DNA from: Limnoperna fortunei
Taxonomy: Eukaryota; Mollusca; Bivalvia; Mytilida; Modiolidae
Reading direction: 5' to 3'
DNA length: 64,000 nt
NCBI GenBank assembly: GCA_944474755.1
Contig: OX104120.1
Location: 25,202,242-25,266,241, forward strand
The notes beneath the pieces were generated by a model. It saw nothing but the letters and a program-made list of their open reading frames with translations, ran no database searches and was not told the DNA's origin. Of this stretch, positions 1 to 13,100 are shown piece by piece; positions within the stretch are counted from its first letter, which is position 1; each line of letters opens with the position of its first letter. Both the position numbers and the translations under genes were made by a program.

Positions 1-228
1 TCATACAAACTGCAGTATTTTGAAAGAGCTGGTCTGGACAGCTCCAATTAATAAAATATTTAATTGATCCTAAAAATAGATCCATTGGTATACTGAGAAA
101 ATTGAAGTTTATAAAAATACAGAATTTTTTGTCTTAGTACCTATTTAGCTTTTAATAAATACTGTACTTGTAAAAAATGACTGATAAGTTATCAGAATCA
201 GTAAATTGTAAACAGCAAAACAATGTAC

Positions 229-3200
229 CATTTGTTTGTCAGTGACCTCTTCTTCCAGTTTTTCCCATGAATCAACAATACTATCATCATCCTCAAGTGG
301 ACCTGGTTTATCAGTCTCTGTATTTTTGTCACTAAGCTGTATTTTCTTCATTAATTTTGTTATAAGCTGATCTCTTGGCTACAATAACATATACATTTTT
401 TAACTGACATTATTTTAACTACATATACATAACAAAACTGGGTTAAAGTTGGTACAGAAATTATTTGTTACAATATATGACACCACTTAAACATTTCTAA
501 ACAAGTTATTGTTTGTCATTTACCTGAAGTCTTTGTCTATGTATATGCCCATTAATTTTAGAAAATATCTGATGAGTTTGCACTATTTCAATACCTTGTT
601 TTCTGAAGTTTGTGCTGCTATGGCTAATGCTTTCTCTTTGTCCAGCCATTCTAACCAGACATCTCTGTAAGGAGGAGGGAGAAGTTGATGGACTGACTGC
701 AAGACAACCAGAATAGTTTTACAATAGCACTTAATAAATAATAATCTCTTACAAACCTTTGTATGTATGTTTTTACTCAATAGACACTAAAAATCAATCA
801 ATCAATACAACATTGAATCAAGTAATTTCACTGGTAAACAACAATCATCTGACAATCATGTATGGTACTTGTCTCATTAAACAATCTTAACATTATTATC
901 TAAATATAGCAATGTTCAGGGGTAAGCCTTTATTATTCATTGTAGGAAGCATATGAAACATTTAAAAACAACAGCTATCTATACCAAGTCCTCGTTTACC
1001 TTTTTATGATAATGCTAATGATAATATTATTCCTCTACAATTTCCAAACTGTACATTTAGACTAATTTCTATTGTGCTTTTCTTGTATTTTGTAACTGAT
1101 TCATCAATGAAACACCTTACTTCAAAACAAGTTTTTATCATAAAAATGAATTGCATGAATCTGATACAAAAGCATAACAAAACATCTCAGCAAAACTGAA
1201 TTGTCAATGTGTAAGAAGAATAGCAAGAAACAACAAAAGCCAAAAGTCAAGGCACAATCACAAAAATCCAGATATAGACAAACATTTACAACACAAAATA
1301 AGAATTTTCAATAAATGAAATAGCACTAAGCAAATTCAAATGTATTAACAAACCATAAATGGCCTTACCTGTCCTTTACACAGGTGGTATAGTGCCAGAG
1401 TACATCCTAAATGTTCCGAGTCCTTAACATTCTCACACAAGGTGTCAGGACAAACATCGATGTTCTCTTCCTTCTTCCTAGATATTGTTACTCTAAGAAA
1501 ATTTGAATTTACAATCACAGCTTGTTAAATTAAACATATACCTAAGACAAGACATTTACAATTTTCAAACAACAGTTGTTAATCTAAAAACTGCATTATA
1601 CAAACATTATATCCATGTATTCTTAAGTGTCATTAAAACAATAAGTTAATCAGCTTAAAATTTGTGCATTTAATCAATCCACACATAAACAAGAAACATT
1701 ATACCACGAAACCCAGTTTTCAACGATTTAACAATACATTTCCTTAGTAGATAAAGCCGAAACTAATGTTATTGACCGGAAACTGTTTTTCTATCTTTAG
1801 TAACTGTGACCTTGACCTTGATTCGACTGCCCCAAATCCAATCCCAAGCTAGGTCTGAAAGATTGCTATATCCAAAGTTTTAGCAAGATTAGTTTATCGG
1901 AACTGAAGTTATTGACCAGAAACTGTTTTTCTATTTTTAGCAGAGGTGTTTACCACTTTTCAGTACTACTCCCAATAATCCTTATTATTTTTTTCAGTAA
2001 TTTGTCACATTTATCTGTAATCTGAAACTTTGCACATAAAATGTCCATGTCAGAACTCAGTCTTCACAAAATCTTTCCAAAGATTGGTGGACATTCGGTC
2101 CACCAACTTCCCCAGAAATGCTGGACCGAAGCAACTTTTGCCGGACCAAATTTGTCGATGTAGCCATTGTTTACATTTAACTAGCTACCTTATATGCATG
2201 TAGATACAAACATATATCATAAATAAAAGTTATTGTAAACATCAAACTGTTCATAACTGTTATAAACAAGCTGTGTATATCTGGACAAAATTCAAAAGAA
2301 TATAAATAAAATAACATTTTATTATACACAGAAATAATTCACAAAGCTGAAAGTAACTGCTTCATGGGAAACCCATCTAAAGAAATTATCATGAGGTCAT
2401 TGTTGATAAATTGATAATTCGTTTGTTTTTTAATTCCTATATTTATATAAACAATCACATGGCTAATTATCTTTTTGATGTATTTGTAAACCGGATGCAA
2501 TCATGTAATGTTTTGTAATAAGATATGTTTTTTGTTCTAAGTAATACACATGGTAGCGAGATGTTGTTGTTATGATAGCCTTAACCAACAAAGAAGAACC
2601 TACAAATAACAGTCATTGATAACCATTTATTTTTATTCCTTCAATTTCAGCTTACTATTATATATTTTATATACTATGAAAGCCAATGATAAAAATAAAA
2701 TATATTTTAAACGAACTTTTGAGTTTCAACCCCATTTTAAAGTGTTTGTTTATCAAACAGTTACAATTTTTCATTAAAGTCCATTGTAGTCTATTTTTTT
2801 CTCATTTCTCGCTGTTGGTAATTAGACGTATCCCGGAAATAAACAAATGGCTCGTAATCCATTTGCCAAACTAAAACGTTTCAAAAATGAGTTAAATACG
2901 CAGGATCTTTGAAATTTTTATTGGTTTTACATATTTACTCAAAAGTTGGAAGTCTGTGTGAATCAGTACTACCAGATATATAAGTATTTTCTGTGAACCA
3001 ACCATCAGGGCAACTTGAACTTTGATAATAACAATGTCGGACTTTCAGACCAACGAAACACGATTTTTTACCGGTCCAAGCGTTATTATATCGATTTTGC
3101 CCGTCGGACCGATGCATTTCGTGAAGACTGCGAACTTAGAACAATATTAAAAGAGTTTCTTGCCAGTCTTTTACTATAAAACCTCTTTCTGATGCACATT

Positions 3201-4146
3201 TTATTGATCAAACATTAATAAAAAAACATGTTTATTCAATATTGTATTACCTTTACAATTTCACAAAATCACAACCAAAAGCATTTGAAAGTTAATTGTA
3301 ATACCGCCAGAAATGCGTAATTCCGGGTGCATATCCATGATGCGTATTTTTAGACCCAAATTTGGAATGATTCCGGAAAAATCCGTAATGATAAACACCT
3401 CTGTTTTAGTAACAGTGACCTTGACCTGACTGTCCCCAAATCCAATCCCAAGCTAGGTCTTTATACAAGCTTGCTATATCCACAGTTTCATCAAGATTGG
3501 TTTATCCAAACTGAAGTCACTGACTGGAAACCCTCCATTTGACACCGACCGCCTGTCCGCTATGCCCCAATGTAATAACCAGGTTTTTCATTGAAAACAT
3601 GATTAAAGAGTTAACAATATATAGATCATATGTGGTTTGAATCAAAGTGTTAATGTTACCCTATATTTCATCCACAAATACATCACAAAACTTTACAATT
3701 TGAGTAAGTGGAACAATTAAACAAATGATTCGGAAAAAGCAACATGCTAATTAAAAGCTGTTTCCTTAGAAATATAAATTGCATATATTGTGTGGAATAA
3801 GTGGAGCATGACAAAATTGATTATATTACACTAATTCAATATAATATATAAGTTAAAAATAGGGCATCTAATGGGACATTAAATGATACCCCACCACGAT
3901 ATTCATCAATAGTTAAATATATTTGTATATACTAGTATACTATACTGTATATACTATACATCCACTATATACTAGTATATTGAGACAGAAAGAAATGAGT
4001 TATCTTTCTTAGACCAGAAAATTTCATTATTGTCAAATTTAGAAAATTTATAAAGTGGCAAAACTTCAATAATATTTTTCGGATCATCCTGAAAATTGAA
4101 CCTTTTTTTTTTTTTTTTTTTTTATTTTTTTTGTTCCATTGCAAAT

Positions 4147-4190
<44 letters not shown>

Positions 4191-7100
4191 TAGTACTAAT
4201 ATTTACATATAACATATACAATACAGCAATTTAATGTAACAAGACAATGGTTTTTTTATTATATTTAAGAAGAAGGATAGAAGTTATGTTAAAGTAAGAA
4301 TACATGAATTTGTATGCTAAGATTTAGTAGAACAGGCTAAAAAATCAGAGTAGGAAATAAAGTTAGGTTGGTGTTCTCATTTTTGCTTAACTCTTTCCGT
4401 GTGAGGTATTTACTGGTATTACAGAATGAATCTTATATTAGTTATAAGTCCAGGGCTTTTGGAAAGGGGGGGGGGGGTGTGGGTAGGCACACTGAGATTT
4501 TATCAGATTGATGTAGGCAGAAGTTTTTTTTTTTTTTTGTTAAGCATTAAAGATGAATAACGAATTAGTACTATTAAACATCTAGAATTTTAAGTCGGTG
4601 AGAAAAGATCTTCAAAATCACTCCATATTAAGTGGAAGTCATCCAAGCGCTGTTTTTTTATAGCAGCTATCTTTTCTAACTCATATGTGTTTTTTAACAT
4701 GGACTTTACAAGACTCAAAGATAATTTTTTTTTAAGGCATCTGGTGGTGTAAATATACTGTTTTATAACTAATAAGATAATATTATATGCATTGCCTTTT
4801 ACCATTTTATCAGTGTTACCAAAAAGCATATGCTTTTTTGAAACATTTACATTATTAAGCCAAGTATTAACTTCTTTGAATAAATTTTGAACCAATTCAC
4901 AGTCCCAAAAGATGTGGACTAAAGTTTCTTCTTCCTGTTCACAGAAGGTGCATTTGGAATTATCAATAATTTTGATTTTGTTAAGAATCTGGTTGGTAAC
5001 TAGTATATTTTGATTTATCCTATACTGCAGCCACTGTAGTTTACTATTATTTGTAGTGATAAATGGCAGTATATATATTTTTTTCCAATCTTCTTTTGTA
5101 AAGTTAAAAATCTTGTTGAATTTATTCTGTGCAGTTGGGACACTCTTGTTTTTATTAAAAACACTGTACATATCTCTAGAGCCTTTTGCATTTTTAAGAA
5201 TGGTCAATAATGTGACTGGAATAAATGGGTTTTCTAGAACAATACTTGTGTTTTTTTCAGTATTTTGATACATTTTTGACATTTTTTTCAAAGAGCTAAT
5301 AATACTATTATATTCCATAACATTTATCTGGATATTATATTTCTGTTTGAAAAGATTAAAAGTAAGAGGTGTGCCTTCTTCTGTATATAGATCATTTATA
5401 AACTTAATACCTCTATCAAACCATTTTTCCAGAAACACAGTTCTTCCCCCTATTTGTATCTGTGGGTTGTACCATATCGGACTTGAAAGGAAGTCATTCC
5501 AACCTCTCCTGTTTTCATTTTCATTTTCAATAATAAATTTAAATGAATACAACACATCTTTCCAAAACTTATTTGTTATTTTTTCAATTATTCTTTCAAC
5601 ATAAGATTTTCCACAGCTTAATAGTTTGTTTAAATCAACTGATGTTTTGAAAATATTTTGCCATTTACTATCTTTTAAAACAAGTCTTCTTAACCATGTT
5701 AGTTTTAGTGCCAGTATGAAACTTTTGACATTAATCATTTTTAGCCCCCCTTCTTGATATTCTTTTTGTACCACCTCCTTTTTTACTTTACTTAATGGTG
5801 ATTTCCAAATAAATTTAAGTAGCATATTTTCTATTGTTTTAATTAGATCATCGTTTGGGTTCGGAAGTGAAATAAACAGTTGATTCAGCAGTGGAAGAAT
5901 TAAAGACTTTACTACTGTGACTTTGCCCACAGGAGTAAGACTTCTCTTGTTCCACTGCTGAATCAGGGATTTCATCTTAAGAATATATGGTTCATAATTT
6001 ATATTTATCATTTTTTCAAGATCGACATCAAAATTTATACCCAGTATTTTAAAGGTGGAATTGCCCCATGATAATTGCCAGTTGGTACATAATATATCTT
6101 TGCTGTGCTTTTTACTACCAATCCAAATGACTTGTGTCTTGGAGAAATTTATTTTAAGTCCTGACAATTTAGCAAACCACTCTAATTCTAAAAGTGTTTC
6201 TGACAGTGATTCTTCAGTGCCATCTAAAATAATAGATGTATCGTCTGCAAATTGTGATATACAGAAATAGAGAGTACATGTATAAATTAATTTTTAAAAA
6301 TATTCAAGTAATTTTCGGAATTTGATAAATGACAGGACAATTTAAAACTGGAAATAGGATGAAAAATTTATACTTGTAATGATCAAAATGTTGGATGTTA
6401 CTTCTTAATCTTAAACATAATATTAATTATATTTGTACTATATCTGCAGAGACTGCTCGTGTTAAACACAGTATATTTGTACCATTTTGTGAGCCATGTC
6501 GAAAATTTGTCTTCTCTCTTATACCTTTTATTCCTATCTTGTATATGTTCTACTTTTCTTATCTTTCTCTATTCAGAAATATGATTATTTTAGTTCTCAT
6601 TTTTGCTTGATCACCATCCTTGGAGGTAGTCCTGGATATATACAGTATCCTTTCCATTTATTATTGTATTTGACATGTACATGTATAAATAAATGAATGA
6701 CTTCTTTGAAGATTTTATCAGTTAATTGTCAGGGACTAAGGGACCAAAATAAACGAAAAGATGTCTTTCAGTATTTAAAATCAAAGCAATGCAATATTTA
6801 CTGTCTGCAAGATACTCACTTTACAGTAGATATTGAGAAGTCCGTAAGATCCTTATGGGGATATGAATGCTGCTTCAGCTCATTTAAGTCAAACGCTAGA
6901 GGAACTTGTATTTTGTTTAACAACAATTTTGAGTTTAAAATATTACGTGATAAGGTTGATAATAATGGCAATTTTCTAGCATTGGATATATGTATGGACA
7001 ATTTAAACATGACTATTGTATCAATATATGGTCCTAATGTAGACAACCCAAATTTTTACAATGAAGTAATGTCTGTTGTGGATGAATTTGGAAATGAAAA

Positions 7101-10100
7101 TTATGTAATTTGTGGAGATTTTAATTTAGTGTTGAAACCAGAAATCGATTATGATAATTATTTACATATTAATAACCCAAATGCAAGGGAAAGGCTTCTG
7201 GAAATTATAGAGGATAGATACCTTATAGACCCTTATAGGGAGTTATATCCAAATACACGTCGATTTACTTGGAGAAAGAAATCCCCTTTTAAACAGGCTA
7301 GGCTAGATTTCTTTTTAATAACAGACAGCTTGTCAAATAACCTCAATAACTGTAAAATAGACCCTAGTTATCGGTCAGACCATTCCATGATTATCCTACA
7401 ACTTGAATTTAATAATTTTATTAAGGGTAAAGGCCTTTGGAAATTCAATAGTTCGTTATTATATGACAAAAACTATATCGACTTGGTCAAAAGAAAAATA
7501 TTAGAAGTTAAAAAGCAATATGCCGCTTTAGTTTATAACTTTGAAATAATTAATACAATAAATGATAGGGATTTACATTTTACAATTAATCCACAACTTT
7601 TTTTAGAAACTCTCTTAATGGAAATACGGGGTAAAACCATTTCATACTCAAGTTTTGTCAAGAAACAAAAAGAAGAAAAAATGAAAAAACTTGTGGGTGA
7701 AATTTCTAAACTTGAAGCCAATGTAAATGAAAACAATCTTGAAGAATTAGAGGTTAAAAAGGGGGAGCTAGAGAATCTTAGGAAAGAAAAACTAAAGGGA
7801 AATATGATTAGATCAAGGGTACAATGGATTGAGGAAGGAGAAAAACCAACAAAATATTTTTGTGGCCTAGAGTCAAGAAATTATACTTCAAAAATAATAC
7901 CAAAAATTGAAAAAGAAAATGGGGATATAGTAACAAACCAACATGAAATTTTGAAGGAAATACAATTGTTTTATGAAGATTTGTACAAAAATAAGGATCA
8001 AGATGAGGGTTGTAAGTTACAAGATATTGTAGATGGACTTAATTGTAAAAATATAGAAAAACTTACATTAAAAGAACAAGAAAGCCTTGAAGGCTTGATT
8101 ACAATACAGGAAGCTGGGGAAGTATTAAAAAAAATGAAAAATAACAAAAGCCCTGGGTCAGATGGGTTCACAGCAGAATTTTTTAAATTCTTCTGGAAGG
8201 ACTTACAATTTTACATAACTGAATCTTTAAATTATGGATATTTTATTGGAAATTTGTCAGTAACCCAAAAACAAGGTATCATAACATGTATTCCTAAGGG
8301 CGATAAATCTAAGCACTTTTTGAAAAACTGGAGACCAATTTCATTACTGAATACTGTTTACAAAATTGGATCAGGGGTAATTGCTGGTAGAATAAAAAAT
8401 GTACTTCCAAAACTAATAAATACAGACCAAACTGGTTTTATTTCTGGTAGGTTTATAGGGGAAAATATAAGATTATTATTTGACATCATGGAATATACCG
8501 AAGAACATGAAATCCCAGGATTGTTTTTATTAATAGATTTTGAGAAGGCTTTTGATTCTGTCTCATGGTCCTTTCTTAATAATGTTCTTAAATATTTTAA
8601 TTTTGGAGATTCAATTTTGACTTGGGTTAATGTACTTTATAAAAATATCAATTCCGCAATAATCCAGGGGGGAAATCTTTCAAACTTTTTTGAAATTGGA
8701 AGGGGTTGTCGACAAGGGGATCCATTGTCTCCATATCTGTTTATACTTTGTGCTGAAATCATGGCAATAAAAATTAGAAGTAATGAAAAAATTAAGGGTA
8801 TACAAGTTTGTCAAACTGAAAATTGAACCTGACCTGTATTTTATTGTACTGAACAGCTGTGCAAAATATCATTCGAATCCCTTGAGGCGTTTTCAAGTTA
8901 TCATCTGGACGGAGAGACACCCAACGAAAATGAGGGTATAACATAATACCTCGCCACTTCGTGTGGCAGGGTATAAAAAAGAAAAAAAAAGAACACATCT
9001 AAGCAGTTAATCTCTTTTTTATGATATAGTTTTGAACATGTTGAAATATTTTAGTATTAGTATCCAAGGATAATTCTTGTGAACTAAAAAGGAAGCAGCA
9101 CTAGTTGAATGTGTGAATTAGGTATGCTGCAGGTCCTTCCACCTGATGTATTTATTTACAATTAATGATGACTAATATAATATTTATTACACATTAGCTT
9201 TTACCATCTGTCTATGCTCTAGCCACTTCAAATCAGCAAACCTCAAGGTAACAAAGCAACAACAAAAACATTAGTGAAAGTTAACCCAATTTACCTGCAC
9301 TTCCAAAGATTTCTAACAGGATTCATTTTATGATATTGTGGGGTATCCACTTTATGCTTGCGGCACCAATCAATAAGAAACTGTTTGGGAGATTTACCAG
9401 TCCATTGTTGTCTGGTATATTCAAACTGTCGTATGTCTAATTTGCTCGTGTCTATTTTTGGCTCTGTAAAAATATGAAATTCTTATTTTACAAATGTACA
9501 AAGATATTAAAATTGTTTAAAATAAAAAAGTCCAATACTTTGAAACTGGTGTTTTCATTACTGAAGATTAGTACAACTGACCTCAGTGGCAACTTATTGC
9601 CAGGATTTATTATGGGTAGTGTGCAAAAGTTTGTGTCAGACATAAAGACCTACATAGGAACATAAAATATTAAATATGCTATCAGTTTCAGTTTCAGAAA
9701 CATGTAATTTTAATAAATAATGGCTACAAAGTTTGTCTTGCTTCTATTAGGTTGATTCAAAATGAAGACTTAATTGTGAAATGTTCATCAAGATAAAGGA
9801 TACATAAACAAGAACCTAATAATGCAACCTTTTGGTTCTTCTGGCTGTTTTTCAAACATAGTAAAGGTGTCACCAAAATCCATTGGTTCATCTTGATCAC
9901 ATGATTTAGATTCATCTTGTTCAGGTGAAATAGCATGGGTATCTTGTAATTTGTTACTTTCAGACCCTTGAAGACATTCTTTTCTGTCTACTTCTTTATT
10001 GCTTTGTTTTTCTTTTTCAAGATCTTTTATTTTCACAGCTGGATTAAATCTTTTGTCTTCTTCTATAGAATTCATTTCTGAAATTGAATTTAAAAAATCA

Positions 10101-13100
10101 AAGGATACCGAGTACAATGAAATGCTACCTTTTTTAGATGCATTGTTTGAGTGTTAAATGCAATGTGAAAATTCAGATGCATCTGAAGTATATGTCCACT
10201 CCTTTAAGCTGTAAACCTTGAAGAATGGAAGCAAGTATACATTCAGTTTTAAAAGTCATTTGTTTTACCCAACTGGGATAGTCATATTAAGAAAAACACT
10301 CACTTCAGTGTTGTTGGCTAATAATAGTGAATGTGTTTACAACTGTTACTATAGTACTAAATCATTTAAATGTGTTGTTTAAATGAAGTTTTATGCCACA
10401 TTCAGCAAGTTTTCAGCAATATCTTGTCAAACTGTTATTTTTGGTCAAGTAAGTCAGAGTACTCTAGAAAACATTCAACATTCGACAGAAAACAACTCGG
10501 AACCCTATTGCTTCCAAAAATGTAAACAATATTAGATAAAACTAACTCCTTGGACCATTCTGAACAGTTTCCCAATGTTCAACCCAAAGAGCTGTCAAGC
10601 ACATCCCATGGGTGCAGATAAGGTGAGGCCCATTTGTTGGGAAGTTTGTAGGGTCATAAATACAGGAAGCCTGGTCACGGTCCATAGTGCATGGTGTGAA
10701 TGGAGACTGTTAAGCTCTCTGCATGGAAAACATAATTTTTTGAAAAAAAGAAGAGGCTCAATGTAGACCCTTCAAACAACTAAATTCTGAGACCTTACAA
10801 AAACTCCATTCTTTAACAGTGGCAGCCAAAATTTTGTTTCCCCCCCCCCTTTTTTCCATGATATATTGTTTGACAACTTGTCATTATCTGAATATCACTG
10901 AAATCATGCTCACCAGATGTTAATGAAACATTTCATCAACGAGTGAATACAACTAACTCACTGAATATTCAGCTACTAAGGTCCCAATGTCAGGGAGAAA
11001 AATACACAATAACCCGTCTTCAGGTCTGTATAATGAGCACATTTGTTTTAATGACGCTCAGGTGTGCTGAATACAACTGAGTAAGAATTAGATTTTTTTT
11101 TCCGTAGGACAGGAGATTTAAGTTACCCCAGATTTGTTTTTATCACTATAGTGCATACTGCACTTAATTTTATATTAAATGTAAATGATATGTGTCATAT
11201 TAAACATATTAATAATATGATTTCGACAAAATTACTAGGAAACTGCATCAATTTTATTTAAAACTTGCATGGTTTATGCTAACATACTTGTTATAGTTTT
11301 ATGTCCTCGATTGCTGAATTAATTTTGATGTGATCTTTGATGCAATGAAATTATAATTATTATTTCATAGTCATGGATTAACGAAATAAAATTACCCTGT
11401 ACGAGCTTTCTTATTTTACTGGACACTTCTTTCTGTTTAGTTTTGTCTCCTACCATTTTTGCCTGAGTTGCCTCTTCCTTAGCATCCAAAAGTTTGGCAG
11501 TCAACTCCAGATATTTTTCATTCTAAATGGAACACATAAAATATCAACTTTTCCAGAAAAATTTACTGTGAAGCCTTGGAGCTTACACAAAGCTTTAGAC
11601 AAACAAAGTTCTAAAGATTGTCAGGCAGTACTAAAGTCTACTTTACTACAAATAAGAGTCTACTATACTACAAGTCAACATGTTTTGTTCAAGAATTTTT
11701 GCCTGAGATATGAAACTGCTTACAGCATTTGGTCAAGCTTATACTCCTTTGTAGATCCAAAAAGGTGCAAATTTAAATCATTCATTTTCCAGCATTTTAA
11801 ATGAGCTTTTTATTCATTTTCAGGCCTCTACAATAACATTTTTTTAACATGTCCCTTTGGACAAGTGCTTTCTCAAATCAACTTGTCTGGAAGGATATGA
11901 CACTTGTCCAAAAATTTTGTTTGATATGTAAGTTGCTTTAAGAAAGGTGTCTAAAATAATAAAAGAACATAATCGTAATTTATTTACATTAAGTCCGCTC
12001 ACTGTTAATTGTAACACACAATTACGTTCATATTTATCCTGCTTGATAAAACGTTTATGCGATTCAGATTAAAATTTGAATAGAAGAACAGTGAAATTCA
12101 TTCCCCGTAGATATTTCTCCCGAAAGTGAAATCGAAAATAAAACAATTTTGACATCCTTGTAAGGTTTACCGATAATTATCGCTATCATAACCTGAATTT
12201 TAAATTAAAATTGAAAGGTTAGACGGTTTCCGATGAATATTTTTATTTCTAAGTCCTTCTTTCAGACTTTATTTTACTTGTCCTATCGGACAGGTACCAA
12301 GTCAAAGTTAATTTGTCAGACCGAATTTTTGGCGTCTATTGTAATATATTGTAAATGTAGTTTGCTGTTTATGCAGAAAAGTCTCATGGTTTGCCCAAAA
12401 ACCATGAAAGTTATGAAAGCTGACAAACCAATATAAATAACGTTTGATTTTAACAGAAACAAAAATAGCTGACTAAAATGTAAAGTTTTGCGACATTTAA
12501 ACAATAGAAAGCGTTGTATGATATATGGAAGTGTTACTGAGGAATAATTTTTCATATTGGATTTTCATAATAAAAAGGTACAACCAAACAATGGTATTTC
12601 AAAAGGTTGTGATTTTTAGTATCATTCCCCCATCACCTTCCATATCTATTTCTATAACAGCCAGGATTTAACCTTGAACAGAATCATGATGTCTTTAATA
12701 AAAGTAACAAATCATTGTCTACATGTTTTCTTCTTTACAACTATTTTATAATATCTTCTTTACTGGAGGAATCAAAACAGACAAATGATAAAAACTGGAT
12801 AAAGTGTATACTGTACAGGTTGTGCACTTTCAAAGGGAATAGTGTAAAATAAACTGGTGTCTGGTGTAAAAGGAAGTAAAAAAAACAATGACGTGCTCTA
12901 TACAGATATTTATAAATCTGACTACATAATCAAAGTCAATTGTGTTTAAGAACACACAATTTTATTTGAGTTCTATTTGGCGGCTTTTAGATGTGCACAC
13001 ATGGGTATCACCTTTTATTGCAAAAGCAAAAGGAGTGACATAAAATATACAAAAACAAATATTAATGCAAAAAGGAGTCGAATAAAAAAATCCCCCTCAA

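Larger units (their letters stand above)
4104..8815 (-). mobile_element. L1-like LINE insertion with inverted 5' half (twin-primed), flanked by 15-bp target duplications
   Basis: The 15-bp repeat CTGAAAATTGAACCT stands at 4089-4103 and 8816-8830. A long T run (poly-A on the minus strand) directly follows the left copy. Between them the 3' half of an L1-type ORF2 lies on the minus strand (4590 to about 6280) and the 5' half on the plus strand (6697-8815). The halves meet in the middle of the RT domain, just before the FADD box, with little or no coding lost. This is the geometry expected from twin priming of an L1-type retrotransposon. ORF1 is absent and about 400 bp precede ORF2, so the copy is 5'-truncated. 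It sits in DHX29 intron 9, inside an older repeat that continues on both sides. Confidence 0.9.

Noticed and set aside
1..60. A further DHX29 exon at the left edge
   Set aside because: An acceptor-like CTGCAG gives an immediate stop in the expected phase; the next exon probably lies outside the window.
4373..6609. Shared 16-mer GTTCTCATTTTTGCTT at 4373 and 6594, as a possible LINE terminal repeat
   Set aside because: Similarity stops at 16 bases in AT-rich sequence and the positions do not correspond to element ends.
6697..8826. A complete 709-residue host or retroelement protein
   Set aside because: It stops in the middle of the RT domain and its last residues come from the target duplication; the rest lies inverted at 4590-6279.
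11821..12367. A precise 6-bp-duplicating transposon with GGACAAGT arms
   Set aside because: Arms are suggestive, but neither exact inverted ends nor matching flanking 6-mers could be found.
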